Positions 12,552-14,267 of a stretch of 14,267 nt of DNA are shown here, one piece after another (positions within the stretch are counted from its first letter, which is position 1; each line of letters opens with the position of its first letter). The stretch is taken from contig CAZOVK010000060.1 of NCBI GenBank assembly GCA_964583165.1, forward strand, positions 1 to 14,267. Reading direction: 5' to 3'. Origin of the DNA: CAZOVK01 sp964583165. GTDB lineage: Bacteria; Bacillota; Clostridia; Lachnospirales; WRAX01. The notes under the pieces are model-generated. The model did not search any database. It worked only from the letters and a program-made list of their open reading frames with translations, and had not been told where the DNA came from. The position numbers and the translations under genes are program-made.

Positions 12552-13309
12552 TGGAATACGCCGTTAGAGTAACAGATTTTTGCGCTTACTATAGCCATAC
12601 GCCCGCGCTGAAACACATAAACTTAGCCATTCCAGAGAAAAAGATTTACGCGTTTATCGGCCCGTCAGGCTGTGGCAAAACGACACTTTTGCGCTCTATC
12701 AACAGGCTAAATGATTTGGTCAAGGTCTTTTCACATACTGGTGAAATAACGGTTGGTGAAACGGATATATACGCGCTGAAAGACAAGCCATCTGTTGAGC
12801 GTTTAAGGCGTGGTATCGGCATGGTCTTTCAACAGCCCAACCCTCTGCCAATGAGCATTATGCAGAACATGCTACTACCCATCAAGGAACACCTAAAGCT
12901 TTCGAACGAAGAAATGACAGAAATGGCGATAAAGAACCTTAAAGACGCGGGCTTGTATGATGAAGTGGCAGACCGCCTTCATAAAGCCGCCATGCAACTG
13001 TCAGGCGGACAGCAACAGCGACTTTGTATTGCGCGCGCGCTCATTCTAAACCCGTCAGTCATATTGTTTGATGAACCCTGTTCTGCGCTAGACCCGATTT
13101 CTACGTTTAAGATTGAGGAACTGTTGACAGAATTGAAGAAGCAATATACTATTATTATGGTCACTCATAATATGGAACAGGCGCGGCGTATAGCGGACTA
13201 TACAGCTTTCTTTTACCAAGGTGAGATAGTGGAAGCGGCCGAAACAGAAAACATATTCATGTATCCAGAAATGGAACTGACACAGAGGTACATCCGTGGT
13301 GTCATGTGA
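12551..13309 (+). CDS. pstB: Phosphate ABC transporter ATP-binding protein PstB, 252 aa
   Basis: PstB energises phosphate import on the cytoplasmic face. Walker A is GPSGCGKTT (about 38-46) followed by LLRSINRLND, which is specific to PstB; the Q-loop is in GMVFQQPNPLPMSI, also PstB-specific; the signature is LSGGQQQR, Walker B is VILFDEPCSALDPIS and the switch His is in MVTHNMEQA. It ends with ELTQRYIRGVM, the usual close. ATG 12551 overlaps the pstA stop (TGATG) and has GAGGAGGG upstream; TTG 12548 is possible but less likely. A terminator follows 21 bases later. No phoU is present, unlike many pst operons. Confidence 0.97.
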   Translation: MEYAVRVTDFCAYYSHTPALKHINLAIPEKKIYAFIGPSGCGKTTLLRSINRLNDLVKVFSHTGEITVGETDIYALKDKPSVERLRRGIGMVFQQPNPLPMSIMQNMLLPIKEHLKLSNEEMTEMAIKNLKDAGLYDEVADRLHKAAMQLSGGQQQRLCIARALILNPSVILFDEPCSALDPISTFKIEELLTELKKQYTIIMVTHNMEQARRIADYTAFFYQGEIVEAAETENIFMYPEMELTQRYIRGVM

Positions 13310-13330
13310 CAAAGATTTTACCTAAACGAG

Positions 13331-13358
13331 CGGCGGTCATTGAAAGACTGCCGTTTTT
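13331..13358 (+). terminator. Rho-independent terminator of the pst operon
   Basis: CGGCGGTC (13331-13338) and GACTGCCG (13346-13353) form an 8-bp stem with one G-U pair and a 7-base loop, followed by TTTTT. It separates pstB from the next gene. Confidence 0.85.
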
Positions 13359-13396
13359 GATTGTTCGGGCTTTTCAATCTATTTACATTAACCTGG

Positions 13397-13456
13397 TTTC
13401 AATATTTACATGAATGGGGTATAGTATTGGTGTAGTGATTACCCTTAGCATAAGGG
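13397..13456 (+). promoter_or_regulatory. Candidate promoter and leader hairpin for the SBP_bac_5 lipoprotein gene
   Basis: TATAGT (13420-13425) is a good -10; 17 bases upstream lies TTTCAA (13397-13402), a weak -35. In the leader, CCCTTA-GCA-TAAGGG (13442-13456) is a perfect short palindrome with no T-tract, which could be an operator or small hairpin. The ribosome-binding site AAAGGAGA lies 10 bases before ATG 13486. Confidence 0.4.
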
Positions 13457-13485
13457 AGCAGACAATCAAAGGAGAGATTTTGTTA

Positions 13486-14267
13486 ATGAAAAAGATGTTA
13501 AAATTATGTTTATCACTGGCAGTTTCTGCAACAATCGCCCTATCGGCTTGTTCAACAGCCAACACGCCCGCATCAAACCCCAGTGATTCACCCGCTACAC
13601 AAAGCTCGTCGCCTTCACAAACGGCGTCAGCCACACCAGCATCAATCCCGCCAACAACCCCCGCCGTATCCAAAATCATTAAAATCAATATAGGTTCAGA
13701 ACCCGACAGCCTTAACCCCTGGAAATCCGCCGCAACAGACACGGAAGCGATTTTCCGCAATGTGTTTGAGGGGCTTCTGTTCTTTGACGAAGCGGGCGGT
13801 CTTGTCCCCGGTATTGCCAAATCATGGAAAGTATCGGAAGATGGTCTGACTTACACTTTCCACTTAAAGGACAATGTTAAATTCCATAACGGTAAAGCAC
13901 TCACTTCAAAGGACGTCCTCTATACATACGAAAATCTGTCCGGCCTAAACGGTGAAAAGGCTATATCCAGCAAGTTTACAGCAATAACATCACTCGACGC
14001 GCCCGATGATTATACTTTCGTTATCACGCTTGCCGACGTTAGCGCGCCATTCCTTGCGTTTAATATCGTTCCAATTCTGCCCGAAGGTTATACGGAACAA
14101 GACACAGCCCCTGTTGGCAGTGGCCCGTTTAAGTTTGTCAGCTATACGCCTGGTCAACGTGTCGTTCTCGAAAAGAACGTCGAATATCATTCAGAAGACA
14201 GAATGGCGCAGATTGACGGCGCGGAAATCTATATAATGACAGACAGTAGTGCGGTTGTTTCCGCTCT
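13486..14267 (+). CDS. SBP_bac_5 family extracellular solute-binding lipoprotein (3' end outside window)
   Basis: Two hundred and sixty codons are open to the window edge. A lipoprotein signal peptide (KK at 2-3, hydrophobic 5-18, lipobox LSAC with Cys22) is followed by an Ala/Ser/Thr/Pro-rich linker (about 23-62), then the start of a family 5 binding protein: IGSEPDSLNPW, NVFEGLLFFD, PGIAKSWKVSEDGLTYTFHL, FHNGKALTSKDVLYTYE, and PVGSGPFKFVSY. These order and match the oligopeptide/dipeptide/nickel-binding family (normally 500-600 aa). It would sit on the outer face of the membrane and deliver a peptide or similar ligand to an ABC importer, presumably encoded beyond the window. Ligand cannot be predicted. 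It has its own leader after the pst terminator. Confidence 0.95.
   Translation, partial: MKKMLKLCLSLAVSATIALSACSTANTPASNPSDSPATQSSSPSQTASATPASIPPTTPAVSKIIKINIGSEPDSLNPWKSAATDTEAIFRNVFEGLLFFDEAGGLVPGIAKSWKVSEDGLTYTFHLKDNVKFHNGKALTSKDVLYTYENLSGLNGEKAISSKFTAITSLDAPDDYTFVITLADVSAPFLAFNIVPILPEGYTEQDTAPVGSGPFKFVSYTPGQRVVLEKNVEYHSEDRMAQIDGAEIYIMTDSSAVVSA

Noticed and set aside
13383..13820. A 145-aa minus-strand open frame
   Set aside because: It lies opposite the promoter, signal peptide and linker of the SBP lipoprotein; its low-complexity composition mirrors the Ala/Ser/Thr/Pro linker.
1..14267. CRISPR arrays, tRNA or rRNA genes, replication origin
   Set aside because: No regularly spaced direct repeats with unique spacers, no tRNA-like cloverleaf and no rRNA signature sequence seen on reading through; a proper covariance-model scan was not possible.

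Overview
The window looks like chromosome of a Gram-positive bacterium of the Bacillota, most likely Clostridia. The signs are a DUF2975 protein paired with a small YozG-like XRE regulator, an OmpR-type response regulator with a short-loop (Bce-like) histidine kinase, an FtsX-type antimicrobial-peptide ABC transporter, a SpoIIM-like membrane protein, and a lipoprotein whose Ala/Ser/Thr/Pro linker follows its lipobox. No taxonomic marker gene is present, so the assignment is inference.

Bases 1-2100 (minus strand) hold an array of orphan immunity-type genes of the kind that trails polymorphic/contact-dependent toxin loci. In transcription order these are: a CdiI-like gene cut in two by an 854-bp IS5-family insertion sequence (IS427-type, split transposase, TA target duplication); a 77-aa immunity-like gene; a 33-codon tail that looks like the C-terminal tip of a lost toxin; and a 117-aa putative immunity protein, closed by a hairpin terminator. 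A nearly identical terminator at 2593-2614 closes a second minus-strand gene tail, of which only 23 codons remain.

Bases 2100-4200 are a gene graveyard. They hold a badly frameshifted GyrI-like effector-binding domain with its own intact terminator, a SpoIIM-like membrane protein that still looks intact, and a 45-codon internal piece of a DUF4143-type AAA ATPase.

Bases 4150-9630 are an intact plus-strand signalling and export module. A promoter with consensus -35 and -10 boxes precedes DUF2975, XRE, response regulator and histidine kinase genes. Next come five GTGAC/GTCAC half-sites phased at 11-12 bp just upstream of a -10 box, then the ABC ATPase and the 702-aa permease, then a strong terminator. 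The half-site array is a good candidate binding site for the module's own response regulator, which would link sensing to expression of the pump.

Bases 9650-13360 are a damaged phosphate-uptake operon. A decayed SNF2-type helicase fragment is joined directly to the last ~170 codons of pstS, so the signal peptide, lipobox, N-terminal lobe and original promoter of pstS are gone. A strong intercistronic hairpin, pstC, pstA and pstB follow, all apparently intact and tightly overlapping, then a terminator. No phoU follows. The window ends inside a lipoprotein gene of the SBP_bac_5 (peptide/nickel-type) family.

I see no tRNA, rRNA or CRISPR array. The main novelty is the pattern of module erosion (toxin/immunity cassettes, IS-split immunity gene, SNF2::pstS junction) and the phased operator array, not a clearly new enzyme system.
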